This document shows, piece after piece, positions 1 to 12,600 of a DNA stretch of 64,000 nt (positions are counted from its first letter, which is position 1; each line of letters begins with the position of its first letter). Where the stretch lies: contig JAKOGI010000329.1 of assembly GCA_029747015.1 (NCBI GenBank), positions 439,501 to 503,500 on the forward strand, read 5' to 3'. The stretch comes from Carnegiea gigantea. Its lineage: Eukaryota; Streptophyta; Magnoliopsida; Caryophyllales; Cactaceae. The notes beneath the pieces are model-generated. The model worked only from the letters and a program-made list of their open reading frames with translations. It did not search any database and was not told where the DNA came from. The position numbers were made by a program, and so were the translations under genes.

Positions 1-1789
1 TTTTGGTTTTTTATTGGATTAAACTTTCTACCTTTAGTATGATTTAATGTGATTTATACTAATATATTACATGAATGTATGTTGGTGTAATTAACTCTTA
101 ATTTCCCATGTTGATTAGTAGAGACTATCAGTGATGGCGAGCTGTAATGAGATTATCCCATCCCATCACCGTACCATCGCCACTGAATCTAGAGCCTTAG
201 TTTAAAACCAAGGACTTAGGATGGTCCTCGCACTAGGGATTGCTTGGGAGCCTTTCCAAAATTAAAATCAATTGTCCCTTCGATGACCCTTTGGTTGTTC
301 CTATTAGTCTGATTTGCTTCGAAAACTGATATGGCTTGTAAGCTTTCCTAACACTCACCCACGACTCTATTAGTTAAAGTTTAATGATTTTTTCTTTACT
401 ATTTCATCTAGTACTTGCTTTTGCATTGCTAAACTTGGAGAAATAGATTCGGACTCTGGTAGTGGAATCAACGTGGATAGAAATCAAGGTTCGAGTTTGG
501 CCCAGGGACCCGCCGATCAGACCTGCACCTAGTTGCCAGGTCAGCCGAGGTTGCTGACAAGGGCCCAAACCAAGGGGGACTAGGTTAGGTTCAAGGCCAA
601 GTTTCCTGTCACTTCGTAAGCCCAACTCTACATGCCGTTTTTGGCCCAAAAAAAATTGCTTTCTATAAAAGTAAAAAGTACCTAGTAAATCAGTCCAACC
701 ATTGTTGGAGATCGCGCCCTCGGAGAAGTGGATCCTTAGAACCTTGCATTTATCCCTTGGCCTAGACACATTTCCTCTCACCTAGGCCAAGACTAGTGGG
801 GCAAAACTTCAATATTTGACAGGTGGCTTTTGGGTTGTCATGTATTTGGTGGTTGATTTTAAATTGTTTGCTATGGTGAGAAAATGTACAGTGGTGGCCA
901 TTTTGGAAATTGAGTTTGTTTATGTTCTTCCATGTTATTCATTTGTTAGTTCAAAAACAATTCCAAGAAAAAAATGACAAAGAGAGAAAAAATTGAAAAA
1001 CAAATATTGAAAATAGCAAAATTAGAGAATTATTGAATGTGCTTAATCTTCATTATTTCAACTCATTTTCCAATGGTTAGTTCTAAGGGATGTGTTCTTA
1101 TTTTGTTGTAAGTTTCGGGAGAATGCATGTGCATGATGTAGTTGTTGGAAGGATTTGCTTGCTCATGGGTCACTTGACTTTTAGCTCATCATTTTCTGAA
1201 TCGATTGTCCGTCTCCTAATCTTTTTATCCTTAGCCCCGTTGCACCCCTTTTAAATTCCTCGTGATTATTGTGTTGTATTTGTATCTTAGTGGTGGAGAA
1301 TGGAGAATCCTAACAATTCTACGATACTTTATTTGATTGGAAGATAAATTGAGTGGCCCTTATCATATTTTAAACACATAAGTGGGAGTGTTCCACTTGT
1401 CCCCAAAGTAAGATTATACCAGTAAGGCTTTTTCATATTTCTTGAGTAGAGTAAAACATTGTTGATAGATGCCATTAGTTGGGACTAAAAATTTCAAGAT
1501 GTGTACGTTGTGTTTATATGTGATCTAAACTCTAGGTTACTAGAGTGATGCGATTGATTGGAATGTTTATATTTCCCGTGGTGTTGTAAATATGATTTTT
1601 AAAAAAAACCAAAACTGTTTCTTGTATTCTTTTTCTTTTTTATATATTGTGTGTGTATCTTCTACAAACCCGTCCAAAATGCAACCGTGATTTATTATAA
1701 AAGTGAGCAAGTATTTTTCTTATGTTTGTTTTTTAAGATTTTTAGTTTTATTCTACTTGAGGACGAGCAAAAATTAGTTGTTGTGGTGT
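1..1789 (+). other. Old gypsy-type 3' region, no intact gene
   Basis: I see no convincing gene here. Positions about 78-340 resemble 30850-31130, so this is a dispersed repeat. At 1756-1772 lies CTTGAGGACGAGCAAAA, which resembles the conserved stretch just before the polypurine tract and 3' LTR of many plant Tat/Athila elements. The A-rich text around 950-1020 also fits the untranslated tail of such elements. A 125-codon open frame at 404-781 on the minus strand has no recognisable motif and is probably chance. The assignment is an inference from short signatures. Confidence 0.35.
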
Positions 1790-2716
1790 TGTTCACCCCA
1801 GAAATAATACTTTTATACCCTTTTTACATCTTATTTTACTCATAATAATTATTAAATTAGTAATTTTTAACGTAATTATTTCATTTTGTAAGGAAATGTG
1901 AAATTAGAAAAATAATAGCAATGCTGAAGATTTGCGCTGAAAATGTTCAATCCACAACTTCACGACCCAAGCTTGTGTAGATTTAGTCATTTTCACGTCT
2001 CATAGCGTGCCTGGCACATGATTCCACCTAATTGCTCCTCGTGGGAAGGCATATGCCTCCTTTAAGTCTTTCATTATTTTTTTTTCCCTTTCACCATTGT
2101 ACCTCTTATGAGAAATAACCCCACTTCTCTTCTTATTTTATCTCTCCTCTTCTTCCTATCTTTGTTGTGAATTCATGACATAAACACTAAACACCCTCCA
2201 TTCGTCTTTCTCCTTCCTTCTGTTATGTCCTAGAAGAGAAACACCTCCTTCCCCATCACTGTAATTTTCTCTTTCATCATAAATCTTCTTCATTCCCCTT
2301 AATAATTATCATGAATTTAGTTTTCTCGAATCACCATTTTCTTTATCTCATCAATTGGGTTGCTTAATGGGTAGCGAACGGCTCAATAGTTATAACAGCT
2401 TGAGGCACGTAAATGGGTTAGATTCGCACTACACATTGAAGAACAACGCTGGTTCAAAAGAATACAGTGGGAGCATAGAGTAGATTGTTTAGCTTAATTT
2501 TGACTTTTTGGATTTTTTTTTCCAATTTCATATCTAATTTCTTGTTCCTAAATTAGTGCAATTGAATTTAAGGTTTTTAATTTTGAGTGAAGAATTAGGT
2601 TTCCGTTTTGAATTCCAAATAATTGGTTTGAGAATTTTAGGCCCGGGCTTTCTATTTTATGAATTTTTGCTTCTCTATTCTTGAGCCCTATTTCATTCAA
2701 CTTTTCGAATTATTAG
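1790..2716 (+). repeat. Possible decayed gypsy LTR, interrupted at 2717
   Basis: It begins TGTTCACCCC, 17 bases after the GAGGACGAGCAAA signature, where a 3' LTR would be expected. It is AT-rich with CT-rich tracts (2100-2290) like an LTR leader. No second copy or clean terminus was found, because the sequence is cut at 2716 by the next element. It may resume after 15703. Confidence 0.25.
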
Positions 2717-3551
2717 TGTAGGCACTAAAAATATTTATGTGTCGTTCTAAGATATTAAATCAAATTAATTATTTGGACCAACCTTCTTAATTGATTTAAT
2801 TAATGTCAAATTGACTCACAAGTTAAGACCTAAACCCGAACGACTCACAAGTGAAGACCTTGTGAAAAGCAAAGAGGCTTCTAAGTCAAGTCACGACCCA
2901 AGTCCGAACGACTTCCAAGTCATGGCCCAGTCGAAGTTCAAGTCAAAGTCCAAGTCAAAGCTCAAGTCAAAGTCCAAGTCAAAGCCTAAACCATGATCCA
3001 TGCCAAAACAACTTCCAAGTCAAGGGCCAGTCGAAGCCCGAGAGACTCCCAATTCAAAACCCTAACTCAAAACCCAAATGAAAGCCCAAGTCAAAGCCTA
3101 AGTCAAGGCTCAAGTCGAAGTCAAAGTTAAAGCAAATGACTCATAAGTTAAATCGATCCAAGATGAGGCCTGATTGAAGGCCTAAAATGAGGTTCAAGTC
3201 CATCTTGACATTCAAGGGGGAGGGGGAATTTTCCTATAAATAGATCCCTATCTCCTTCATTCAAGGATGGAAAATTGAAAGAAATCACTAACACTCAAAC
3301 ACTCACTCTTTGAAGGAAGATAAGAAGCACGTGTGTTGCTCCCTTGAAGATAGCATTCGTCTTGATTTGGATTAAGCCTCTCAGGCCCTCTCAAGATAAA
3401 GCTCATTAAGACCCATTCAAGGGGATCGAATCAAAGAATGACTCTCATTGTATTCAATAGAGATTGTATCAATATACAATTTAATGCAAATATTCAATCT
3501 TGTACTCAAGTTCTTGTCAAATTTATTTTCAGCTTGAAATTTATGTTGGCA
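2717..3551 (+). repeat. 5' LTR of the PMD-carrying gypsy element
   Basis: It matches 15036-15703 from the first base (TGTAGGCACTAAAAA), through the CTTCATTCAAGG and AAGCACGTGT blocks, to a variable ending (TTGGCA here, TTTACA there). It is about 170 bp longer than its partner, largely because of a run of AAGTC-type repeats near 2930-2992 and 3060-3130. TATAAATAGATCC at 3234-3246 is a good TATA-box candidate for the element promoter. Confidence 0.8.
2932..2992 (+). repeat. 12-bp minisatellite inside the 5' LTR
   Basis: About five units of a 12-bp motif close to AAGTCAAAGTCC stand in tandem, with looser AAGTC repeats before and after. Read through, they give a Lys-Ser dipeptide run, which is an artefact of the repeat and not a protein. 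The 3' LTR has only isolated AAGTC units, so the array expanded or contracted after insertion. Confidence 0.75.
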
Positions 3552-3555
3552 AATT

Positions 3556-3575
3556 TTTGGCGTGTCCAGTGGGAC
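3556..3575 (+). other. Primer-binding site of the gypsy element
   Basis: TTTGGCGTGTCCAGTGGGAC follows the 5' LTR by a few bases. Similar TTGGC-CCAGTGGGAC stretches sit at this place in many plant Ty3/gypsy elements. I did not assign the tRNA. Confidence 0.6.
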
Positions 3576-3647
3576 ATCTCTATCTCTCATTTTTTCTCTT
3601 AAAGATCAAGACTTTTAAGTTTTAAGAAAATCCTTTTTAAAGAAGAC

Positions 3648-5488
3648 ATGGCCATAAAGAACGTTGCCTCTCAATCTTCAAAGAGGAAAGGTACTGGATC
3701 TCTCTCTCGTAGATCCTACGAAACGGATGTCATTTCTAGTAGGCGAAGTTAGATCACAGAGATAAGGAGCATGGTAAAAGCTGCTACGTAGAACATCGCT
3801 GGGCAAATAGTGATGCCCTCACCTGTTGAAGACGTAACAAAAAGTGTCTTCTTGGATGGATGAAATTCAAAACCTCCAACTTCAATATCCAATATGTGAA
3901 GTGGAAGACTAGTATAGTAGTGATTCTTCTCTGCCCGCACCAAAAGGGCGCACTCATCAAAAACTGAAGCTGAGTCCTCAACGACACTTGTCATGCTAGC
4001 TATGATGACAGGCTCAACCCGTTTGAAAGATGAGATGGTTAACATGAAGGTTGCTTTAGAAAGACCCACTAGGGAGAGCGATGGGAAGCATGCATCAAGC
4101 TTCAAGAGAAAAAGATTGCTAAGCCGACCAAGATGTTAGAAAGAAGTTAGAAAAATTATTAGCTTAATCTTCTGTAAAAGACCTAGAAAGTGAAAACTTA
4201 GAAAAAATGTCCATCCATAGTGGAGCTATGGACAATGAAAGAAGCTGAAAGAAAGGTGGTAAGGCTAAAAATGACAGGTTATTGGATGATCTATTGAATA
4301 AATCCAAGACTTAATAGTAAATGGAATTAAAGCACATATAGGAGGAGGTTTATACACAACTCACCTATACACCAAGGCTTAGACTAAGAGGGTTGATGCT
4401 CTCTGTATTCCTTAAGGTTATCAACCCCCTAAGTTCCAATAGTTTGATGAGAAAGGCAACCCAAAACAACATGTCGCACACTTCATTGAGATATATAATA
4501 ATACTAGGACTAATGGCGACCTTATGGTCAAGCAGTTTGTCTTGACATTGAAAGGTATTACCTTTGATTGGTATACTGATCTAGAGCTTAAGTCCATTGA
4601 CAGTTGGGAACAAATAGAGCAAGCACTCCTTAACAGGTTCTACAACACTCAGCACACTGTCAGCATGACTGAGCTGACAAACACAAACAGTTGAAAGATG
4701 AGCTAGTTCTTGACTACATCAACTGCTGGCGTGCACTTAGTCTTGTACACAAAGATCGATTATCTGAGGCCTCTACTAATAAAATGTGTACCCAAGGCAA
4801 GAATTGGGACTTCCAATATGTCTTATAAATGAGCGAACCAAGGACTTTCTAAGAGTTGGCAACCAAGGTGCATGACATGGAAGTGACGATAGCTACCCGT
4901 CATGGCAGCTCTTTGTATTCTACAGAATCGAAGAAGGACAAAGTTAAATTCAAGAAGAATGTTAAATTCTCTAAGAAGACAACCAAAGAAGCGATGTTCG
5001 CCTGCATAAGTCAGCCAAGTCGAATTACGGAAAAGCCTAAATTAAAGGATAAGAAGAGCCTGTCATTCAAGGATATGATAAGGAAGCGTCCCACACTAAA
5101 GGAGCTTCAGGAAAGAAAGTACCTATTTCCTTACTCATATTTATTAGGCATGCTAGATGATTTGCTGAAGAAGGGTGTTATCAAATTACCCAAGCAAAAG
5201 TGCCCAGAAAAAGCTAGGAGGACCACTACCCTAAAATACTGTCAAGCACCATAGGGTCATTAATTACCTCTTCAAAAGTGCAGTATATTCAAGGAGTGCA
5301 TCATGCGATTAGCTAGGGATGGAAGAATCATTCTAGGTTTGAATGAAACAGCAGAACCTAATCACACATCCATCCTATGCAAGCATTATGCCCCTTCATG
5401 TCAACAAAGGGTGAACTATTTGGCTACCTCCAAGAAATATGAATTTCACTCCTTGGTTGAAGGAGAAGCTAATCATAATACAATTTAG
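3648..5488 (+). pseudogene. Gypsy gag remnant
   Basis: Gag packages the element RNA in a cytoplasmic particle. A first ATG lies at 3648, about 75 bases after the PBS, but the frame is soon broken by stops. The best-preserved part is the Retrotrans_gag core at about 4390-4690, which reads KQHVAHFIEIYNNTRTNG and then an FDWYTDL and WEQIEQALLNRF pattern. Further blocks at 4856-5254 and 5303-5488 match the Lys-rich linker and the NETAEPNHTSI-type stretch that precede the protease in these elements. The linker no longer shows a clear zinc knuckle. Frameshifts separate the blocks. It cannot make a working Gag. Confidence 0.75.
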
Positions 5489-6060
5489 GAGTTTGGAACC
5501 AGTAGTTCTCTCATTACTAATCCCATCTCAACTGCCAAAGACCATTCTCGGGTCTAACACCTTTAAAAAGGATGACAAAAGAAGGACCTAATTGCTAGGC
5601 GCAAGTTAGGAGCAAAGGCAAGCTAAGCCACAATCACTTCATCACAAGAAAAGTCAAGGAAGAATGATATCCGCGGCAAAAAAGGAGCATGAAATTTGAG
5701 TTTTCAGCCCACTTCACCAAAAACCATCTGACTCCATTTCTTTAGAAGAATTCTTCCTAATACGTTTCTCTGACAAAGTGGTTGTCAACATGACTTCATA
5801 TTCTAAAATTTGGAGATGATGAGACAAATGAAGACCACAGTATCCCTGTCAAAGGAGACGACAACGTCCTCATCGTTCTAGAAGCTTTACCAATACACGT
5901 GGGTTAGCAACAAATTTTCACCTACTAGATGAGAAGCATAAACAAATTATTGTTGCCATTCGCCATCCAAATCTATATGCTAACAAGGTAAATGATGCAT
6001 TATTTACGAGCAGTCCTACCCGATGTGCCACCTATAATATAGCCATGACATTCACTACTG

Positions 6061-7129
6061 ATGACTTGTTGTTAGGTTTTGAACCACATAATCCTCCATT
6101 GTTGGTTACTGGATATATTCGGGGCAAATGGTTAAGCAAATTTTGGTGGATGGTGGCTCAGTCGTCAATATCATGCCAAAATCTACAATGAAAGACTTAG
6201 GAGTCACCATCGAAGAATTATATAAAAGCCAAATAATGATATGGGGGTTCAATATAGAAGGGCAACATGGGAATGTTATGATCCACTTAGAGTTAATGAT
6301 TGGCGACTTGACAACATCATCAATTTTTCATGTGATAGGCCCCGAGATGCCTTACAAGTTGATGCTTGGAATCCCTGGTTACATAGACACGGAGTTACAA
6401 TGTCAACTTTGCACCAACGTCTTATGTACTATCAGGAAGGTGAAAAAAAGATAAATGGTGATGTTAAGCCTTTTACCATAGGCGAATCACATTTTGGTGA
6501 TGCAAAGTTCTTCGAGGAAGATGCAGTGCCAAAAGAAATTGTGCCAGTGACTATATCCTCTACAGGAAAAGGCATTGTGACTATATCCTCTACAGGAAAA
6601 GAAATTGTGCCAGTGACTATATCCTGAACCTGGTGGTGATGGCAACATCAACCCACAATAACAACCGAAAGAAGAGAATAAGCAGACAATTTCAGTCTCA
6701 TCTATCAAGCAAACAATTGTCACAGGAAACTTAGTAGCGGTAGTCTTCAGATACATTCCTATGTCCAATCAAAAGGATGATGAGTCATCATTTAGGAAAT
6801 GTACAAGTCCCCAAAGTGCAACCAAGGTTAAACGCAAGTTCAAGGAAGCTAGCTGGCATGTTCTTAAAGAAAATGGTGTGCTTCGATTTCATAAGGCGAA
6901 CCCCAGTAAATTAACCAAGGCTCCTCTCCCTGGTTTCATCGCTTCTTTTAAAGGCTTAGTCCAAGAAGAAAGTGACTTGCTGAAGATGCACACCAGTAAT
7001 GTGTTTGATCCCAATGTATACAAATTAATGAAGAGGTCTAGTTATGACTATAGTAAGCCAACATCTTTGGAGCACATAATCGACTCCACACCTTACAGAC
7101 TTAATAGTACACAAAAGGTCGTACAGTGA
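6061..7129 (+). pseudogene. Gypsy retropepsin and linker remnant
   Basis: An aspartic protease that would cut the Gag polyprotein is recognisable. The active-site block reads ILVDGGSVVNIMPKSTM (about 6140-6190), with DGG in place of the usual D-S/T-G, as is common in this plant clade. The later ILG-RPWLH block lies at about 6360-6390. A frameshift at about 6390-6400 moves the frame from one reading to the next (continuing to 6627), and stops follow. The linker from 6761 to 7129 (FDPNVYKLMKRSSYDYSKPT) is still open for 122 codons and normally leads into the RT. Here it ends in a stop at 7127-7129, and no RT follows. Confidence 0.75.
6530..6628 (+). repeat. Internal tandem duplication in the protease-linker region
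   Basis: The stretch GTGACTATATCCTCTACAGG occurs twice and its first 16 bases a third time, spaced about 33 and 39 bases. It keeps frame, so it repeats a VTISSTGKE-type peptide. Confidence 0.85.
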
Positions 7130-8306
7130 AGGGGGCAACGCTACAACACCTAAAGTTGGCCTTGGTTACGCACCACCCTAGAACATGAGGATTTTAGGAA
7201 GATGTAAGGACAAGCAATCCCTTGCACAATATCACAGCTAAGGAGGTTAGTGAGGGTGAGGGTGAAATGCTAAGACCAACCCAAAAATGTCGGTGTTTGA
7301 CGGGTTGCAGCCATCTAAGTCATGCCAACACCTTTCTGGCCTTTCTGTGTTTAGTAGGATAGGAAAGGATAAAATGGCGAAATCTTCCATCTTCCATAGG
7401 TTGAAGAAGGATAAGCAACCTAAACCCTGGTCTTTCCTAGAATCAAGGTAGGTAAGATGTCATCAAGCTCAACACCTCATAAAAAATTGATTTGGTGTTC
7501 CGCTGTATTGTCGAAATAAATGAAATCTAAAGTTCAATTCCTTCACGCATGAAGCGTGTTTCCACTTAGATGTGGAGGTGGATGACTTGCTAAAAGTAAA
7601 GTGGTGTACCCTAGTTTTCACTGGCCATAGGGCTAAGGCTGGCTCTAAAGAAGGAACAAATGAGGAAGAACAAGCTTCTTTAAATCGCATCACAATTTAA
7701 GAATTTAAGAGGTCGGCAACTTCCATTGAGGAAAAAAAATGCTTGACTAGCTCCTGAACAAGAGCCTAAACTGTTCATACACAGAAATAAACAGCTCCTG
7801 AACAACAGCCTAAGCTGTTCACTGAAAAAAAAAAAAAAAACTTTGTAATACTCTTAGCCCATAAGAGTACAAACTCTGAACAGTAAGACACAACCAAAAA
7901 AAAAAAAATCTTTATAATACTCTTTGCTAGTAAGCATATAAACTGTGAATGGCAAAATAAATGATCAAAGTATGCTTTGTTGAGCTACGTGATGGCTTGA
8001 TCTTATTGGAAATTATAAGTTTCCATAAGTACATAGGTAACTTGGTAAACAAATGACCAAGTGCAATCAAAGATAATAAAAAGAGGATAGCAAGGGGCAA
8101 TAAAATGTGCTTCATATGATAGAGAACACATAACTTATTGTAAGAGTTCATTACAAAAAAGAGAGAAGGAACAAAACAAACTAGGTAACAAATCAGTCGA
8201 TGTTCATCCAAGTATCGTGGTTGACTAAAGATTGCATCTCCTAGCATGATCTGCTCATGCATCTCTAACTTCTTCGAATCCTCAGGTGAAAGCGTGGGCA
8301 CCACTT
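7130..8306 (+). other. Decayed interior, no gene; small duplicated segments
   Basis: Gag-pro linker text fades out by about 7690 through many stops. From 7748 to 7930 two short segments are duplicated: AGCTCCTGAACAA at 7748 and 7791, and a TTTGTAATACTCTT-like stretch at about 7832 and 7909, each followed by A-runs. On the minus strand, 8170-8306 appears to be the C-terminal tail of the antisense PMD gene (VVPTLSPEDSKKLEMHEQIM), cut off from its body by the solo LTR. Confidence 0.5.
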
Positions 8307-9639
8307 TGATAAGCACTTAATGTGTGTATTATTTTAGGGTTATTTTGCTGCATTTTAGGAAAAATTATATGCTTTATGTTATAATTTATACTCCTTTTCC
8401 TGAGTTGGTGTTGTTGATGATATTTTGTAGAAAATGACTAAGACAACACGAGTTTGTCATGAAAATCAATGAAGAATTATGCAAGGATGTAAGAGCTCAC
8501 AAAAATTGACCAAAAACCCGCAAGAGATATGGTTTACCTGGGTATATATTATGGATAACTCGGGATAGCATACAAAGTTAACCTGGGTTGACCAGAATCA
8601 ATAGGGCAAAGTGACTAAAGGGCACCATGGTTAGCCCGTGGTGGATGCCACGGACCTTAGTGAGCATGAAATAGCTAGCCTGTTTGTTTTCCCTCATTGT
8701 GTGGCTAAGATTGATTAGGTTTTCCTATTATAGGGCTTCCCTCGGCTGCTAAAAAAGCAGGCCTCGACATCTAATCCCAAACTCCTTTCCTCTCTTCAAG
8801 TAGATTAGTTTAGATTAGATTAGAGGGAGAGAGAGATAAGTCGAAGTGAAGACTTACAAGGATTCCATCCCGGCTTTGCACGATGATTCAAGCGTGATTT
8901 TTGGCTAACCAATTCTTCTCTTTGCTCTTTTCTTTCCTCTTTAGATTTATAATTTTAGAGCAGTTAGTTGTTTAATCTTTGATTATATATGAGTAGTTAA
9001 TTTTTATCTAGTGGTTTAGTAGTTCATGAACGTATAGTTGGATCGTGTTTTAATCTATAGAATTATTCTTATTTTCACGATTGGTTTGATTTCGTTCTAT
9101 CAAGTGTTTGATATGTTGTAAGTTGATTTTTAGCCAAAATTTACTTGTACACTTCAAACAATCGAGTCAACATTCAAAAGACGACATTTGGTTGTTGGAT
9201 TGCTTGAACAGACTCAGCATAACTTCGTCTCAAAAGAGAGATTTGCATGTCAGGAGGACTAGCGAGTAATTGAAGACATTTAACTTGAATTAAGGGAAAT
9301 TAGTCCGAGAGAACAACTTTTGCTTAGTTTAGATATATTTGGTTGGGTTTGAAAGAATAGATCAAATTTATGGATAGGTTGCAATTCTTCAAAACTAACT
9401 GATTAGAGAAAAGCACATATTTATCATTTTGATCCAACCACCTTTCATAACTATATGAATTCCTAGACATTTTTCCTTAATTGATTTAGAACTAGTGTAT
9501 TAGAAATTGTCAATTCGAAACCATTTGAATTTTGATTCGCTTAGCATTTCTTGAGGGATTATAACCTAGTGGTTTCACCTAGTCTCTGTGGGATCGACCT
9601 TGATTGCTACAACACCACCGTGCGCTTGTAGGCCTATCA
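8307..9639 (+). mobile_element. Solo LTR of a Tat/Athila-like gypsy element
   Basis: It starts TGATAAGCACTT and ends GTAGGCCTATCA, so the ends are the inverted pair TGATA/TATCA. It is flanked on both sides by CACTT (8302-8306 and 9640-9644), a perfect 5-bp TSD. The length of 1333 bp and the GTGGGATCGACC-TTGCTACAACACC stretch before the end are typical for this LTR type. There is no coding sequence, so it most likely formed by recombination between two LTRs. It is related to the minus-strand LTRs at 22800-24079 and 40380-41667. Confidence 0.92.
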
Positions 9640-9644
9640 CACTT

Positions 9645-12600
9645 CAAGGTCAGCAAGAGCATGGATTTCTCATCAACTTCCTTCTTAGTAGCTGCTAGTA
9701 GGGTAGATTTGATATGGACATTGCCCTGAGCAGGCGCTTCTCTTCATGGGCAATGTGAAGTGCTTTCTCTAAATCAACAATCTTCTAGGTTGCTCTTTTA
9801 AGCTTCTCTGTCTATGCATCAAGGTCTGTATGAGCTATGGCAACATGCGATCATGCAAGATTGACTTGCTCAGCATACAAAGCCTTTCTTTCTCTAAATC
9901 ATCAGGTTGACGGCACGTGGAAGCTGCTTTCTTTAATGATAAGAAGGCAGATACAGTAGTTCCATAGTCCTCCACCTTCTTTCTCAAGGGGTTCATGTCC
10001 CCACAGAGCCACTCAATCCCCTTATAACTAATTAAGGCTCCTTGAATTTTATCCTCTCTTTCATCAAAGTTTGCACTTTTATAACTACTCAAGTAGTCGG
10101 ACTCTGTTACTCGTATGACAATAGTGATGATGCTTTGAGAGCCAGGCCCTGGGTAGAAAGAAGTGGTGGGAGAAGCAACAACACAAGAAGGTCTTCTCTT
10201 TGAACTCCTAGGAGTGGCAATATCGGCAGTAGTAGTGGGTAATCTCCTCGTGGGTACTTCAAGAGAATTGGCTCCATCAATTGAATGTCAACTGTTGGTA
10301 GGCAATGCATGTAAAGTTTCTATTCTTCTTAAAGCTAAACTACTAAGCCTGTGAGGTGATGTTTGCCTCCTCACAATAGCAATATCCTTGCCTATGCCCA
10401 GGGGTGCCTTTAGTGAGGATGATCTAGCTGCACGAGTAACATCCTCAAGTAGCTGCTTATCAACAATGGGTGTACCATCTTATGTTAGGTCAAACTCACT
10501 AGTCTGAAAAAAAGAGGATCAAACAAAATAAGTGCGGTATCGTTATATGCTTACAATAAAAAGATTAACCAAAAAAAAAAAAAAGAAAGAAAAACCAAAG
10601 AAATAAAGAAAAAGAAAAGAAAATGATGGCAAGAAGATAAAAGAAGGGAGCATACGTCTTCAAGGTTGGCAGGTTCGGTTGAACAGCTTTCGACATTAGT
10701 AAAAAACTCATCCCTAAGCCTAACTCTAGCATTTCTGGGGATTATAGTCTTATCACTCTTTTGCTCTTCATGCCTGAAATTCACATCATAGTCTGGATTG
10801 CTATCAATTCCTTTCACCAAGCCTCGCTTTCTATCAGTAAGGTGAATTGCCGGGGATTCACGAGCATTATTACAAGACCTTTGCCTCTCAACATTTGAGT
10901 CTTCTATAGGATATTTTCCTTTTCTCCCCATGGCCCTTTTTGACGAGCCTGCTTCTACATCTTTCTCCTGCTTAGATGAGTTCGCCTTCGTACTCCTCTT
11001 GAGGATATAAACACCAGATCTGAGGTCGTTAATAGTCACCTTAGACCACCAATCCTTATAAGCTAAAGTGACAAATTAACCTAGCGTCAAGGAGTGGCCT
11101 GATAAAACACCTTAAGACATAGTCCCAGGAATAAAAGTCCTTTCCAATAGCAAAGGGCATCATCATGTGACACTACTCGGGTGTGAGGATCCTCAAAAAG
11201 TATCTCGTGAATCCCTTCGAAGAACCCAAATTGTCTGCTAAATTGATGAGGACTATTGGATTCAACATGGAAGGTAACACCTTGACGAACAAGAAAGAGG
11301 TCATCGTGAGGAGAGATTAAGTAACTTGATTTGTCGTCATCCAAATCCCCATTATCAACAAGAGTCACTGATCGATTCCTTACTAACATAAGACAGCTCA
11401 AGTCAGGGACTTTCCCTTCATGAATATGCTCACGAGCATCATGAATATTGCTATGTGCCATTTAGGAGCCAGAGTAACACACCATCAAAGGACCCGGAGA
11501 AGCAGGCTGTAACACATGATGAGTCTTGAAGTAGTGAGCAAGCCATCCATAAAGGTAGTGGCATCAGAAGAATGACTGTGAATAAGAAGGCTTCACAGCA
11601 TTAGTAATCTTATTATGACCATGGTAGATGCTTGCTAACATAGGGATTGCCAGACTAAAGGAGGGGCCAGATGCCATCAAACTGGCAGTCTCAAGAAGTG
11701 GAAAGACACATGGCCAACATGATAAGAAGGCAGTAAGATAAGTGGTCTCCCTCTTCTCCTTAGGAACCCCAAGGCTTTTGAAGACATTCAATTCACCTTA
11801 ACTCCAACAAAGATCTTGAGTTTGAATTTAACTGCTAGGGTTTTGAGTCCTTGTAGGAGTCGAACTGCGATCACGACAGTGTGTTGGTAGGTTATAGATG
11901 AGCTTTTTCTTTTACCAAAAGTCAATCTAAACTTTAGCACTGACTCCCTTCTCGTAATTATGTACCTTTTTCAAACTTCTGAAAGTAACAAATACAAATT
12001 TATAAGAAGATGGGTTGAACTTCAAATTTTGCTTATCCTGATAATCAAAAGCTTGAATACTAGGGACAGTCTCATTATATATCTTTCCATTGATTGGAAG
12101 GCTACTAAGTCTATAGAAGTCCATAAGGAGATGGGCATTTCCCCAGAAATGGTGTGAAGAGTATTAGTGGTATGACACCAGCTCTCATAAAAGGCATCTA
12201 GAATGTGAACATCACGGCTATAAGAGTAAAGTGAGGCACACACTGCAAGATATAGTGAACAACTTTTCAAGCGCTCTTCAAAGCAAAAGAGTACATGCTC
12301 TACCATTCCAAGGACAAGGGGACGCAACCAAATTCTCCATAAAGTAGTATATTTGGTACCTATTTGGACTGCACGGATATGATATGCCACATAAGCATGG
12401 GAAACTCGATAATCAAACTTGACCTATCATGCTACAAGCTCTGAAGAAACTATGCGACCGAGTCATCCTCTGCACCTTTCTCCACTCGAATCGACAACTT
12501 TGGATGAAAAGATGATGGCTTTATAGTGGGTGCTGGATTGGCCTTCAGCTTGCGCGAGGAACGGTAAACACAGAAGGAGCTTTCTGATGGGGGCTTGTTA

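Noticed and set aside
404..781. 125-codon minus-strand open frame
   Set aside because: No recognisable domain, and it lies in a diffuse repeat; length alone is not enough.
2811..2996. Ser-Lys repeat protein
   Set aside because: It is the translation of a 12-bp minisatellite inside an LTR.
7927..8316. 129-codon minus-strand membrane-like protein
   Set aside because: The start crosses the border of the solo LTR and the hydrophobic part is AT-rich noise; only its first part resembles the PMD tail.
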